From: Deltaproteobacteria bacterium
Lineage (GTDB): Bacteria; Desulfobacterota; WTBG01; CAIYCZ01; CAIRTM01
DNA length: 64,000 nucleotides
Assembly: GCA_024276465.1 (NCBI GenBank)
Contig: JAJRXD010000065.1
Coordinates: forward strand, 1-64,000
Direction of reading: 5' to 3'
Below the pieces are notes generated by a model, which saw nothing but the letters and a program-made list of their open reading frames with translations, ran no database searches and was not told the origin of the DNA. Within the stretch, counting starts at the first letter, position 1. The number at the start of each line of letters is the position of its first letter. Positions 17,606 to 26,718 of the stretch are shown piece after piece. Made by a program: the position numbers and the translations under genes.

Positions 17606-19465
17606 ATGAAAATTTCTTTTTATGGCATTCCCCATGTTCTTTTAGCCTTCCTTGCTGTCATAGTCTTCAAAGGGTCACATCCCGGCGTTGAAGCATACAT
17701 TAACCATGTGTCACTTAATAATTTAAAAAACCCTCAAAAACTTGCACCATTTTTAGAAAGGGTTTACCAGAAAACCCTGGACAGCGGCATAACGAACTTC
17801 ACCCCTTACGCTCTCATGCTTATAAAAGAATCCCAAAAAGCTCTTGGAGAAAAAGATCTGAAAAAAGCGGAACTTTTTTCAGAATATGCAGGGAAGCTTG
17901 CACCAGATCTTCCCCCCGTAAGTAACACAAAAGCACTGGTGCAATGGAGCAAAAATAAAATTCTTGTTCACCGGCTTATCCAGGGTTATGTGAAAGCCTT
18001 TATAAAAGAGTTGCAGCACCTTGAATCTCTTTCTTTTATGCTGTTTGCAAGCCTGTTGACTGTTGCCGTGGCATTTCTGCTGACAATTTGCGTTTTCACA
18101 GCAATATCCATGATAAAATATTTTACTTTGGCATTTCATGATTTGAGGCATATTGTTACAAAGGCTGTTCCGGACAAAGCTCTCTGGGGAATGCTGCTGA
18201 TTGTTTTTTTTCTTCCGGTGTTTCTGGGTTTCTCTGTTTTGCCTGTTTGCATCTACTGGCTCATTCTGCTTTTCAGTTATCACAGTAAAAAGGAACGGTT
18301 AATAATAACAGGGGCTTTTTTACTGTTTTCTCTTATGCCGCTTGTTATCTCCGGATCATGTTTCAGCCTGTATATATCCCGGTCTGATGTTATTCAACTT
18401 TTATGGAAAGCAAACCATGGCTATTGGGACCAAACGGTCATGGAAAAGCTTGAAAAGTACAGTGAAGAACATCCTGAAGATCAGGATGTTCTTTTTAGCG
18501 CAGGTCTGCTGCACAAAAAAGAGATGAATTACAGAACATCCAGAAAATATTATGACAAGCTGATTGGTATTAACCCCGGTTTTTATAAAGCCTATATTAA
18601 CCTCGGTAATGTCTGTCTCGCTACAGAAAACTGGGATGAAGCTGTTGAGAAATACAAAACCGCAATTTCTATTAAACCTTCCTTGAGTGCAGCTGCTCAT
18701 TTTAATCTTACAAGGGCTTATCAGCAAAAATTTATGTTCAGGGAGGCTGAAGAAGAGCTGGCAAAGGCCAAGAAAATCGATAGCAGCAGAATAGACAGCT
18801 ATCTTAAGATCTATTCTGAAAACTATAATCGTCTTCTCATGGATGAAACAATCTCGAAAAAAAGGCTTTGGAACAAGGGCTATCTTTTATTCAGAGAAAA
18901 CAATGACATGGTAAATGGATGCTGGGACCTTTTATTCAGGGGCATCCCGTTCAAATATGCCACTGCAGTGGTTCTTTGTTTATTACTTTTAATGCTTATT
19001 CTTTCAAGAAACGACAAATTACGGGTAGCAATAAAATGCAAAACCTGCGGCAGATCTATCTGCAAAAGATGCCAGAGGAATATCTCCGGGGATGTCAAGT
19101 GTTATCAGTGCATTAATATATCATCACATCAGGAGGGCAGTGACTACAGGTTAATGGAAAACCAGAAAATAAAAGTAAAAAAATATTTAAAGCGTTTCAA
19201 TAACATTGGAGCTGCTCTAACCCTGTTATTGCCGGGTGCAGGCCATCTGTGGAATGGACACACTGCAAGGGGAATAATTTACCTTTTACTGTTTTGCTTT
19301 TTTGCTGTAAAACTTATTGCTGTTGTTCTGCTTGAAGGCCCATGGGAATTTGTAGTCACAGGCAAAATGACTGAAATAATAATTCTGCTGTTTTTACTGC
19401 TTTTCTTCTGGTTAATGTCTGTAATAGATACATTTAAAAACAGAAAAGTCCTGGGGGCTAATTAA
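17606..19465 (+). CDS. Membrane protein with TPR block and zinc ribbon
   Basis: This 619-residue protein starts with a signal-anchor (8-24), then a soluble region of about 110 residues, then several membrane helices between 145 and 260. Residues 275-390 form TPRs (YKAYINLGNVCLATENWDEA). A further membrane helix near 450 is followed by a zinc ribbon (CKTCGRSICKRCQ and CYQC, 480-505), and the C-terminus has helices with a TM2-like turn GAGHLWNGHTARG. I do not recognise a named family. The mix suggests a scaffold that places TPR and zinc modules at the inner membrane. It starts 18 bases after the MglA-like gene and ends 3 bases before the DUF4388 gene, so all are likely translated together. Confidence 0.8.
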   Translation: MKISFYGIPHVLLAFLAVIVFKGSHPGVEAYINHVSLNNLKNPQKLAPFLERVYQKTLDSGITNFTPYALMLIKESQKALGEKDLKKAELFSEYAGKLAPDLPPVSNTKALVQWSKNKILVHRLIQGYVKAFIKELQHLESLSFMLFASLLTVAVAFLLTICVFTAISMIKYFTLAFHDLRHIVTKAVPDKALWGMLLIVFFLPVFLGFSVLPVCIYWLILLFSYHSKKERLIITGAFLLFSLMPLVISGSCFSLYISRSDVIQLLWKANHGYWDQTVMEKLEKYSEEHPEDQDVLFSAGLLHKKEMNYRTSRKYYDKLIGINPGFYKAYINLGNVCLATENWDEAVEKYKTAISIKPSLSAAAHFNLTRAYQQKFMFREAEEELAKAKKIDSSRIDSYLKIYSENYNRLLMDETISKKRLWNKGYLLFRENNDMVNGCWDLLFRGIPFKYATAVVLCLLLLMLILSRNDKLRVAIKCKTCGRSICKRCQRNISGDVKCYQCINISSHQEGSDYRLMENQKIKVKKYLKRFNNIGAALTLLLPGAGHLWNGHTARGIIYLLLFCFFAVKLIAVVLLEGPWEFVVTGKMTEIIILLFLLLFFWLMSVIDTFKNRKVLGAN

Positions 19466-19468
19466 AAT

Positions 19469-20539
19469 ATGGCATTAGAGGGTAGAATAAAAGAATTCGG
19501 GGTTGCTGACATTCTCCAGCTCATTGCTCAACAGCAAAAAACAGGCATTCTCATGATAGAAAACAAACATGAAAAAGCAGAGGTTTATTTTGTTGATGGA
19601 CAAATAATTGAGACGCAGAGATTTCAACAGTCAGACCGCAATCCGCTTGGAGAAATACTGATAAGGGCTGGATTAATCTCCTTTCATGACCTTAAAAGTG
19701 CCCTGGCAAAACAGAAAAAAACCTGTGAACATCTTGGCCATATTCTTCTCAGAGAAGGATTTGCAACTAAAGAGCAGCTTGAAAAAACCATACTCATACA
19801 GGCATATGAAACATTTTATGATATTCTCCAGTGGTATGATGGCACATACCGCTTTATTTCACACAACATAAGCATTGACAACAGCCTGTCATCCATACCT
19901 GCACTTGAAGTAATTCTTCTTGATGTGCTCAGAATGATTGACGAGTGGCCCGGGGTAAAACAGGTCATAACCTCTTTTAACATGGTATTTGCCAGAGGGG
20001 AGAAAAAAACTGATGGCAAACTGGATTCGGATGAACTGCTTGTGTATGACCTTGTTAACGGAAGTAATACTGTTCAGGATATAGTTGACAAAAGCCTTTT
20101 GGGAAGATTTTCAGCATGTAAAGTACTTGCCGGGTTGTTTCAGAACCAATACATCAAGCTCACTCCTGCAAAGGCTAAAAAAAGAAGGCCCGGGGGGGTA
20201 ACAACCTTTCAAAAAGCTGTTGGGGTTGCTTCATACGCCGGGCTGTTCAGCATATTATCTCTTTTGTTTCTGCTTGCAGCAAAACATCCGGGCAGTGTTA
20301 TTCCACTGCCAAATCAAAAAACATGGGCCCAGTCACACATTAAACAATACCTGAGACTTGGAACAATGCAAAAGCTGGCAAAGGCCCTGGAAATATTTCG
20401 TTTAAAAAACGGACGTTATCCGGAAAAAACAGCAGAGCTTGTAAGTTCAGGAATTTTACGGGATGGCGACCTGAAAGCCTTTACTAACGAAACAATTACC
20501 TATTCTAAAAAGGGTGATTTTTATTTAATCAGTTTCTGA
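19469..20539 (+). CDS. DUF4388 (PATAN) domain protein with C-terminal membrane anchor
   Basis: Residues 1-100 are a DUF4388 domain (MALEGRIKEFGVADILQLIA, then KTGILMIEN and AEVYFVDGQII), an adaptor domain common in deltaproteobacterial two-component and polarity systems. Residues 75-125 resemble the MshEN-type helical module of pilus ATPases (GEILIRAGLIS and LGHILLREGFATKEQL). A winged-helix-like part follows, then a membrane helix at 252-270. The periplasmic tail has LEIFRLKNGRYPEKTAEL, reminiscent of pseudopilin C-termini. It is the last gene of the MglA-like cluster. The partners are unknown, but the context points to motility or secretion control. Confidence 0.85.
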   Translation: MALEGRIKEFGVADILQLIAQQQKTGILMIENKHEKAEVYFVDGQIIETQRFQQSDRNPLGEILIRAGLISFHDLKSALAKQKKTCEHLGHILLREGFATKEQLEKTILIQAYETFYDILQWYDGTYRFISHNISIDNSLSSIPALEVILLDVLRMIDEWPGVKQVITSFNMVFARGEKKTDGKLDSDELLVYDLVNGSNTVQDIVDKSLLGRFSACKVLAGLFQNQYIKLTPAKAKKRRPGGVTTFQKAVGVASYAGLFSILSLLFLLAAKHPGSVIPLPNQKTWAQSHIKQYLRLGTMQKLAKALEIFRLKNGRYPEKTAELVSSGILRDGDLKAFTNETITYSKKGDFYLISF

Positions 20540-20605
20540 CACCAGAAAAAACAGTCTTGCACTTAACCCGAACTATAACCATAACAGTAACAGCGCAACA
20601 GCTTA

Positions 20606-21523
20606 TCACATCCCTTTTATGTATCTCTCAGCATCAAGGGCTGCCATACAGCCCATCCCTGCAGCAGTTATTGCCTGTTTGTAAACAGGGTCAGTAACAT
20701 CGCCTGCGGCAAAAACACCTGGAATGTTTGTCTCTGTTCCGGTTCCTGTAAGGATAAACCCCTCTTCATCCATATCAATCTGTCCTTTAAACACTTTTGT
20801 GTTTGGAACATGACCCAGGGCTATAAAAACACCATCACATTTTATGGAAGTAATCTCGCCGGTTTTTACATTTTTGACAGAGGCACCTGTGACAGTACCC
20901 TGCTCAGGCTCATGTATATCTTCTATAACCGAATCCCACAGAAATTCCATATTGGGAACTTCAAAAGCCTTTTTCTGCATTATTTTTGAAGCCCGAAGCT
21001 CATCTCTTCTGTGAACCACCTTAACAGACGATGCCAGGCCACTCAAAAAGACAGCCTCCTCAAGCGCTGTATCTCCTCCTCCTACAACAAGCACATCCTT
21101 GCCCCTGAAAAAAAAGCCGTCACAAGTGGCACAAACAGATACTCCTCGTCCCATGAGTTTTTTTTCTGATTCAAGGCCAAGCAGTCTGGGGGATGCGCCG
21201 GTTGCAATTATAATACAATCTGTTCTTAGTTTTTCCTCTCCAATATCAACTGTAAAAGGTTTTTCTTTCAGGTTTATCCCTGAAACTTCACCGGCTTTAA
21301 ACCTGGCGTCAAATTTCAAAGCCTGCTGCTTCATATCAGCCATGAGTTTCTGGCCGTCGATTCCTTCCGGATAACCAGGCCAGTTCTCTATAACAGTGGT
21401 CGTTGTAAGCTGTCCGCCCGACTGCATACCCTCTATAACCAGGGGCTCAAGCTGTGATCTTGATGAATAAATAGCTGAGGTAAGTCCTGCTGGCCCGGAG
21501 CCGATTACAATCAAACTGTTCAT
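20606..21523 (-). CDS. trxB: Thioredoxin reductase
   Basis: This 305-residue flavoenzyme reduces thioredoxin with NADPH. The FAD-binding GSGPAGLTSAIYSSR (8-22), redox-active Cys131 and Cys134 in CATCDG, NADPH-binding GGGDTALEEA, and C-terminal GVFAAGDVTD motif are all present. No thioredoxin gene lies beside it. It converges with the MglA-like cluster; only 66 bases separate it from the DUF4388 gene. Confidence 0.97.
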   Translation of the reverse strand: MNSLIVIGSGPAGLTSAIYSSRSQLEPLVIEGMQSGGQLTTTTVIENWPGYPEGIDGQKLMADMKQQALKFDARFKAGEVSGINLKEKPFTVDIGEEKLRTDCIIIATGASPRLLGLESEKKLMGRGVSVCATCDGFFFRGKDVLVVGGGDTALEEAVFLSGLASSVKVVHRRDELRASKIMQKKAFEVPNMEFLWDSVIEDIHEPEQGTVTGASVKNVKTGEITSIKCDGVFIALGHVPNTKVFKGQIDMDEEGFILTGTGTETNIPGVFAAGDVTDPVYKQAITAAGMGCMAALDAERYIKGM

Positions 21524-21963
21524 GGTTTTTCCCTCCGTTTGTGCAATTTCATATTGTCAAAACAAACCAGAGAACACAGAGTGTTTCTCTGTGTTCCGGC
21601 TTATTGTTGTAAAGATTTTTTTATACCTTTTTCCCAATCCCTTCGCGCATGAATGCGCTCCTACATATGTTTTGCTTCAATCCTTCAACCCTCTAATCCT
21701 TTGTCCCTGTCCTTTTATTTTTTGAAATTGATTTAAAATTATTTTTAACTTGTAACACGAAACTCCTAACCCCCGGGACAAGCCCGGGATCAATGACCGT
21801 CAACCCAATTTCCTCTGTGCCTTTGTTCCTCTGTGCCTTTGTTCCTCTGTGCCTGTTCTCTGTGGTTCATGTTTTTTTTCATAAACCCTTGCTGAAAAAT
21901 CCTGTGGGACAACAGCACAAATTTTTTTTATTTTTTAATCAAAATCATTTATAATTAACTGAT
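21524..21963. other. Gene-free stretch with short tandem repeats
   Basis: No gene is seen. It holds 16-bp tandem units (21812-21858), a CCCGGG-acaag-CCCGGG hairpin (21772-21788) and an AACACGAAACTCCTAAC string (21754-21770) related to the inverted repeat inside the atp operon at 62444-62491. Confidence 0.6.
21812..21858. repeat. 16-bp tandem repeat, about three units
   Basis: CCTCTGTGCCTTTGTT is present at 21812-21827 and 21828-21843, followed by a partial unit, CCTCTGTGCCTGTTC, at 21844-21858. Confidence 0.85.
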
Positions 21964-21996
21964 ATGTTCACATGTTCATGTTTAACGGTACCATCG

Positions 21997-22200
21997 ATGC
22001 TGAATAAAAATCAAACCATAAAATGTACAAAGTGCCGGTTTTTCTATATTACATGGAATAAATCCTTTCCTTACGGGTGCAAAGTAATGGGGTTTAAGTC
22101 AAGGCGGTTACCAATGAAAACTGTTTATGAAAGCTCCGGAACACAGTGCCTGTCATTTGTCAGAAAAAAGAAAAAGTTGAAAACCGGGAAAACGACCTGA
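21997..22200 (+). CDS. Small conserved cysteine protein, possible zinc binding
   Basis: From the ATG at 21997 (an in-frame ATG at 21964 is also possible) the product has 67 residues. The core reads IKCTKCRFFYITWNKSFPYG, then CKVMGFKSRRLP, then SSGTQCLSF, with four cysteines in a C-x2-C...C...C arrangement. I have seen this wording in small proteins across Deltaproteobacteria, but they have no assigned function. The tail is Lys-rich. It is convergent with the HAD gene, 4 bases away. No clear ribosome site is seen. Confidence 0.7.
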   Translation: MLNKNQTIKCTKCRFFYITWNKSFPYGCKVMGFKSRRLPMKTVYESSGTQCLSFVRKKKKLKTGKTT

Positions 22201-22204
22201 CCTT

Positions 22205-22819
22205 TCACAACACCCCGGCGACCTCCAGTTGCCTTTCCAGCTGCGCAACCGAAATAAAATGAATTCCTTTCATTCCGCTGCATTCAGCAGCCTTCACAAA
22301 ATCTTTTATATCGTCAATATACACACATTCCTGTGGCAAAGCATCTGCCTCAGCCATTGCTTTTTTAAATATTTCATTGTGCGGTTTTTTCCTGCCGACT
22401 TTAAAGGAAAGAATAAACAAATCAAAACTGTTTAATACGGGAAAAGTCTCAAGGCAATATTCAAAATGCCACTGGTTCGTGTTTGAAATACAGAGAAGTT
22501 TGAAGCTGCTTTTCAACCTGTTAATAAGCTGTTCTATCCCCGGATTAAGTGTGAAAATACCCTTCCATACTTTCATGAAAAGCTCTATTTCAATATTCAA
22601 ATTCAATCTGCAACTCACTGCTTCAAAAAAAACATCAGGAGAAATGCTTCCTGTATCAAGCTGTTCTTCAAGGCCGGAGGAAAAAATATTTTCATAAACC
22701 TCTTCAGGAGAACAGGGGCAGTACTGTGCCAGCCTTCTGCATGTAATGAGGTGATCGAAGTTAACTATCACTTTTCCCAGGTCAAATATAACTGTTTTAA
22801 TGGGGTTAGCAGAAGCCAT
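22205..22819 (-). CDS. HAD-superfamily hydrolase (subfamily IA)
   Basis: A phosphatase-like fold with motif I VIFDLGKVIVNFD (nucleophile Asp), motif II LLCISNTNQWHFEYC, motif III Lys in KVGRKKPHNEIF, and motif IV VYIDDIKDFVKAA. The DLG variant of motif I is typical of YihX-like sugar-phosphate phosphatases. I chose the ATG at 22819 (MASANPIKTV); the frame also extends to a TTG at 22855. The product has 204 residues. The substrate is unknown. Confidence 0.85.
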   Translation of the reverse strand: MASANPIKTVIFDLGKVIVNFDHLITCRRLAQYCPCSPEEVYENIFSSGLEEQLDTGSISPDVFFEAVSCRLNLNIEIELFMKVWKGIFTLNPGIEQLINRLKSSFKLLCISNTNQWHFEYCLETFPVLNSFDLFILSFKVGRKKPHNEIFKKAMAEADALPQECVYIDDIKDFVKAAECSGMKGIHFISVAQLERQLEVAGVL

Positions 22820-22882
22820 TATTGATAAAATGTTAATAATGAAAAGTTGCTGCAAACAGATTTCTTAATACCTTCAAGCAGA

Positions 22883-23917
22883 TCATTCAGATTTAATTTT
22901 TTTTATTGCATTGTCAGCACACCATCTGACCTTGCTGTTTGTATCATTTAAAAGTTTTTCAAGACCCGGAACAGCTTCTTCAGCCAGCTCTCCCATCTCT
23001 CCCAGACTGAATGCTGCATTCTTGCGAATTCTGAAATCCCTGCTTTCAAGTGCTTCTATTAAAGCAGGAACTGCCGGCTCACCAATTTCTGCAAGTGCAA
23101 AGGCAGCATTTTTTCTAACCTCTGCCTTTTCGTCATTAAGACAAAAAACAAGTGCTGATATGACATTTCTGGTCTTTACTCCTTTTTCCCCCAGGGTTTT
23201 GACTGCCTTAGAGCGAATTATTATATCCTTGTCATTTAAGCAGGCTATGAGATCTTCTACTGTAACCTGTTTGATATTTCTCAAAGCCTGCTTTACTGTC
23301 CAGCAAAACGCCTTATCCTCATCATCCAAAGCTCTTTCGAGTGCAGGGATTGCATCTTTTGCTTTTGGGCCAATTCTTCCAAGAATTCCGGCAGCATTTT
23401 TCCTGATGAGGGGAGAGGTGTCCTGTAATATTGCTGTGAGAAAAGGAACTGCTGGTTCTCCTATTCGAACAAGTGCAGCAGCAACATTCCTGCGCACTCT
23501 GGAGTCCCTGTCGCTCAACGCTTTCACGAGGACTGGAGTGGATTGAAAACCGATCTCTCCAAGCGCAAAAGCAGCATTCCTGCGTACTTCCCTGTCCGGA
23601 TCTTTTATCAACACTTTTGCAAGATCATTGATTGCAGGTTCTGCCTCCGGCCCTATCTCTCCTAATGCAAAAGCAGCATTCCTGCGAATGTTCACCTCTT
23701 TGCTCCTCAACCCTTCAAGCAATGCTGGAATTGCAGCTTTTACATCTGAACCATATTCCTGAATAATCTCGAATCCGGATAATGCTGACCGGGGTTCTGC
23801 AGTAATATCCCCAGTACCGGTATCTGATTGAAGTTCCTGAGCATTGGATATTGCAGTAATCACGCAGCATAAAGAGATTAAAAAAAAGACGCTTCTTTTC
23901 AATGAATTTATGACCAC
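22883..23917 (-). CDS. Secreted HEAT-repeat protein
   Basis: The product has a signal peptide (VFFLISLCCVITAISNAQ) and then a continuous array of about eight HEAT units of 30-31 residues with the consensus VRRNAAFALGEIG-x-x-A-V-P-x-L. Several units are almost identical at the protein level. PBS-lyase HEAT proteins act as scaffolds; a specific role cannot be deduced. I prefer a GTG start at 23917, which has GGAG 10 bases upstream, over a TTG at 23944. tRNA-Met lies 51 bases upstream of that start and reads in the same direction. Confidence 0.85.
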   Translation of the reverse strand: MVINSLKRSVFFLISLCCVITAISNAQELQSDTGTGDITAEPRSALSGFEIIQEYGSDVKAAIPALLEGLRSKEVNIRRNAAFALGEIGPEAEPAINDLAKVLIKDPDREVRRNAAFALGEIGFQSTPVLVKALSDRDSRVRRNVAAALVRIGEPAVPFLTAILQDTSPLIRKNAAGILGRIGPKAKDAIPALERALDDEDKAFCWTVKQALRNIKQVTVEDLIACLNDKDIIIRSKAVKTLGEKGVKTRNVISALVFCLNDEKAEVRKNAAFALAEIGEPAVPALIEALESRDFRIRKNAAFSLGEMGELAEEAVPGLEKLLNDTNSKVRWCADNAIKKIKSE

Positions 23918-23967
23918 AGTTATTAATCTCCACCGGCAGGACAAAGTCAGGGTTAAAAAAAGGAAGA

Positions 23968-24044
23968 TGGTGGCGGTGCAGGGATTTGAACCCCGGACTC
24001 TGCGGATATGAGCCGCATGCTCTGACCAACTGAGCTACACCGCC
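23968..24044 (-). tRNA. tRNA-Met (CAU), elongator type
   Basis: All arms fold: acceptor GGCGGTG with CACCGCC, D-arm GCTC/GAGC, anticodon stem TGCGG/CCGCA with loop CTCATAT giving anticodon CAU, and T-loop TTCAAAT. The discriminator is A and the CCA end is encoded. The G1-C72 pair and the anticodon stem rule out an initiator. tRNA-Ile2 with a modified CAU is a less likely alternative. Confidence 0.93.
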
Positions 24045-24275
24045 ACATAAAGTCCCCGTTTACACATAAGGTGCATCCTGTATTTACTTTCAGGCATATC
24101 CAGTAATACTAAACAGCTTTACAATTCCATTTTGACAACAGTTTCTGGATGCTATCATTAATCATTTAACAAATCAACACTTGATTGTTCCAGGGGTTTC
24201 CTCAAACTTCTCTTCCTTCAATCTCCAGCCCTTTTGAGCTTGCCTGAAGAAATTTACTGCTGCCAGAAAGCTTTT

Positions 24276-24803
24276 TTATCTTTTTATTTTGACAGGGAGT
24301 TTCCGCCTGCCCCATTTAAGCGCTCTGCTGTGGGAACTAAAGTAAAGGTCTATCCTGGCTGAACCTTTAATTGCTGAACCCCTATCCTCGACAATCCCTT
24401 TGCCATACCCCGGGACATACATCACCGTCCCAAAGGGATAGTATCTTGTATCTGCAGCTATGGTCCCGGGATGAGGGAGAAGCAGCCATGGAAAAAAAAG
24501 AATGCGCAAAGGTATCATCCATGGCCTTTTCAGGCTGTCCAGTGAAATCAGCCCCGGATTGTACTGGCGTGGTTCTGTACCACTGGCGGTCAGCCCATGA
24601 TATGGCTTCCCTTTCATTGAGCTGGTCACATAATACCTGTTCCAGAAGTTTAACTTCAGGTACTTCCAGCTGCCCCTTGTCCATGAACAGCATTTTTTAC
24701 ATCCGCAATAAGCAGTTGTCTCAATCTGCCGCTTTTGAACATGGGCGCAATTTGACAGCAGAACAGAAGACAGAATGATTAAAATAAAATATTTTACGGA
24801 CAC
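24276..24803 (-). CDS. 3D-domain lipoprotein
   Basis: This 175-residue protein has a lipoprotein signal ending in LLSNC (Cys19). A cysteine cluster TTAYCGCKKCCSW is near residue 35. The C-terminal half is the 3D domain found in MltA-type lytic transglycosylases and some spore proteins: GTIAADTRYYPFGTVMYVPG, then G-I-V-E-D-R-G, then ARIDLYF, with the three Asp residues present. The likely role is peptidoglycan cleavage in the periplasm. It is 5 bases downstream of the amino-acid symporter gene on the same strand. Confidence 0.85.
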   Translation of the reverse strand: MSVKYFILIILSSVLLSNCAHVQKRQIETTAYCGCKKCCSWTRGSWKYLKLNFWNRYYVTSSMKGKPYHGLTASGTEPRQYNPGLISLDSLKRPWMIPLRILFFPWLLLPHPGTIAADTRYYPFGTVMYVPGYGKGIVEDRGSAIKGSARIDLYFSSHSRALKWGRRKLPVKIKR

Positions 24804-24808
24804 TTTAT

Positions 24809-26149
24809 TTAAGATAATTTAAAATATTTTATGGTTTCCTGATAAACCACGTAGCTCAGCCCTAACATTCCAATCAGATTTGGTATGGCCATTGCCCCGT
24901 TCATGGCATCGGAAAAATCCCATACCAGGGCAACCTTTGCATAAGCCCCGACAATAATAAGGGTACAAAATACCCATCGGTAGGGTGCGCGTGCTTTAAT
25001 ACCGAAAAGAAATTCAATGCATTCTTCTCCGTAATATGACCAGCCGATGAGTGTTGAGTATGCAAAAATACTGAGACCTATTGCAACAATGTATTTCCCA
25101 AGACCGGGCAGGAAGGTTTCAAAGGCATGCGTTGTAAGGTTTGAGCTTGTCAAGCCACTTTGCCATACATCAGGAGACAGGAGGATAACAAAGGCTGTCA
25201 TAGAACATATTACAATAGTATCAATAAAAACCTCGGTCATGGAAATAAGCCCCTGCCGAACAGGGCTGTCGGTTTTTGCCGCTGCATGGGCAATGGGCGC
25301 ACTCCCCAGACCTGCTTCGTTGGAAAAAACACCACGCGCAAACCCGTAACGAAGCGCCTGGGCAACAGCTGCACCTGTAAAACCTCCCCCGGCTGCACAG
25401 GGTGTAAATGCGTGGGTAAAAATAAGACCCAGGACATACGGGATGCGTGAGATATTAACAATAATGATAAGCATGGCAAATCCAACATAAAACAGAGCCA
25501 TAACAGGTATGACCTTTTCCGTCACTTTGCCTATTCTTTTAATACCGCCAATTATTACAATGGCTGTTAAAAAGGAGAGAATAATACCGGTTATAAGCCT
25601 TGGAATGCCAAACGCCTGTTGCAGGGCAAGGGAAACAGAGTTTGACTGTACCATATTTCCAATACCCATGGCTGCCACTGCACCGCACAGGGAAAAAATA
25701 ATTCCGAGCCAGCGAAGACCAAGCCCCCTGGAAAGATACTGCATGGGGCCACCTGATATGGTACCGTCGTCCAGTCGCCTGCGATATTTTACGGCAAGCA
25801 CTGCCTCGCTGTATTTCGTTGCCATACCGAAAAAAGCACAAACCCACATCCAGAATATTGCACCAGGGCCCCCAAGAGTTATGGCTGTTGCAACCCCTGC
25901 AATATTTCCTGTTCCAACAGTTGCCGAAAGAGCAGTGGTAAGGGCCTGAAAAGGGGTTATATCACCCTCAGCCAGTCTTGATTCCGATGGTTTAAAAACA
26001 AGACGGAATGCTAAAAACAGTTTTCTGACATTAATAAATCTGAGAATAACAGTCAGTATTAAACCAGTACCAACAAGCAGCATAAGCATGTATTGTCCCC
26101 AGACAAAACTGTTTATTGTCTGCATTGTACTGTCGATAACTTCCATCAT
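24809..26149 (-). CDS. Alanine/glycine:cation symporter (AGCS family)
   Basis: This 446-residue transporter has about eleven membrane helices. Family motifs are ALSATVGTGNIAGVATAI near residue 75, GGPGAIFWMW, the gating segment VFSNEAGLGSAPIAHAAAKT, and a Trp-rich helix 10. It imports small neutral amino acids with Na+ or H+. It is followed after 5 bases by the 3D-domain gene. Two consecutive ATGs are possible starts. Confidence 0.93.
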   Translation of the reverse strand: MMEVIDSTMQTINSFVWGQYMLMLLVGTGLILTVILRFINVRKLFLAFRLVFKPSESRLAEGDITPFQALTTALSATVGTGNIAGVATAITLGGPGAIFWMWVCAFFGMATKYSEAVLAVKYRRRLDDGTISGGPMQYLSRGLGLRWLGIIFSLCGAVAAMGIGNMVQSNSVSLALQQAFGIPRLITGIILSFLTAIVIIGGIKRIGKVTEKVIPVMALFYVGFAMLIIIVNISRIPYVLGLIFTHAFTPCAAGGGFTGAAVAQALRYGFARGVFSNEAGLGSAPIAHAAAKTDSPVRQGLISMTEVFIDTIVICSMTAFVILLSPDVWQSGLTSSNLTTHAFETFLPGLGKYIVAIGLSIFAYSTLIGWSYYGEECIEFLFGIKARAPYRWVFCTLIIVGAYAKVALVWDFSDAMNGAMAIPNLIGMLGLSYVVYQETIKYFKLS

Positions 26150-26212
26150 CCTGCAGTTTTCCTTTTTAATTAATTTTTTGGCTGGATATGATAGGGAAGG
26201 ACATACAGCTTG

Positions 26213-26599
26213 TTAAAGTATGGATAAATTCTCTGCCTCTATGTTATTATTGCCTGTCAGGCTTATTATTCTGTCTGAATCCTCCTGTTTCATTTTTACA
26301 AATTTTACCCCCATCCCTTTGGGAAAGTAGCTCTTCTCTGAATATAAATTGGTCAAAACCACCCTTCCTTCAGCCTCAATAGGCTGAGAACTGTTGGGAA
26401 GGTTTATTTTTAGAAAAACAGTGCTGTCTATCGGCAAAGGACTGTCTGTCTTAATAAAAAGCCCCCCCTGATTTACATGGGCCATGTAGGATTTTAAAAA
26501 AGTCGAAATATCTTTAAACAATATATCAACTTTTGTAATCCCGGTCAGAGGAATTCTTTTGTTCATTGTTGTTGTTTGAGGCATAGATAGCTTTTTCAT
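26213..26599 (-). CDS. PilZ-domain protein, Myxococcus-type
   Basis: The true start is taken as the ATG at 26599 because the open frame upstream lies inside tRNA-Ser. The product has 128 residues. The core VNQGGLFIKTDSPLPIDSTV, then FLKINLP, then EAEGRVVLTN and FPKGMGVKFV is the TIGR02266-like PilZ domain common in Deltaproteobacteria. Some members bind c-di-GMP, but the RxxxR motif is not obvious here. The ATG is only 5 bases past the tRNA-Ser 3' end, so the gene may be expressed from the tRNA promoter. Confidence 0.82.
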   Translation of the reverse strand: MKKLSMPQTTTMNKRIPLTGITKVDILFKDISTFLKSYMAHVNQGGLFIKTDSPLPIDSTVFLKINLPNSSQPIEAEGRVVLTNLYSEKSYFPKGMGVKFVKMKQEDSDRIISLTGNNNIEAENLSIL

Positions 26600-26604
26600 A
26601 ACTG

Positions 26605-26698
26605 TGGCGGAGAGAGAGGGATTCGAACCCTCGGTACACCTTATGGGCGTACACTCGCTTAGCAGGCGAGCGCCTTCAGCCAACTCGGCCATCTCTCC
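26605..26698 (-). tRNA. tRNA-Ser (GCU)
   Basis: This 94-base class II tRNA has acceptor GGAGAGA/TCTCTCC, an anticodon arm CTCGC-CTGCTAA-GCGAG giving GCU, a long variable arm (TACGCCCATAAGGTGTA), a TTCGAAT T-loop, discriminator G and an encoded CCA. It is separated from tRNA-Ser(UGA) only by the 215-bp palindromic element. Confidence 0.97.
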
Positions 26699-26718
26699 AC
26701 AGTCTGTAACAATATATT

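Noticed and set aside
26600-26692. Extended N-terminus of the PilZ gene
   Set aside because: These codons lie inside tRNA-Ser(GCU). The ATG at 26599 is the first start outside the tRNA.
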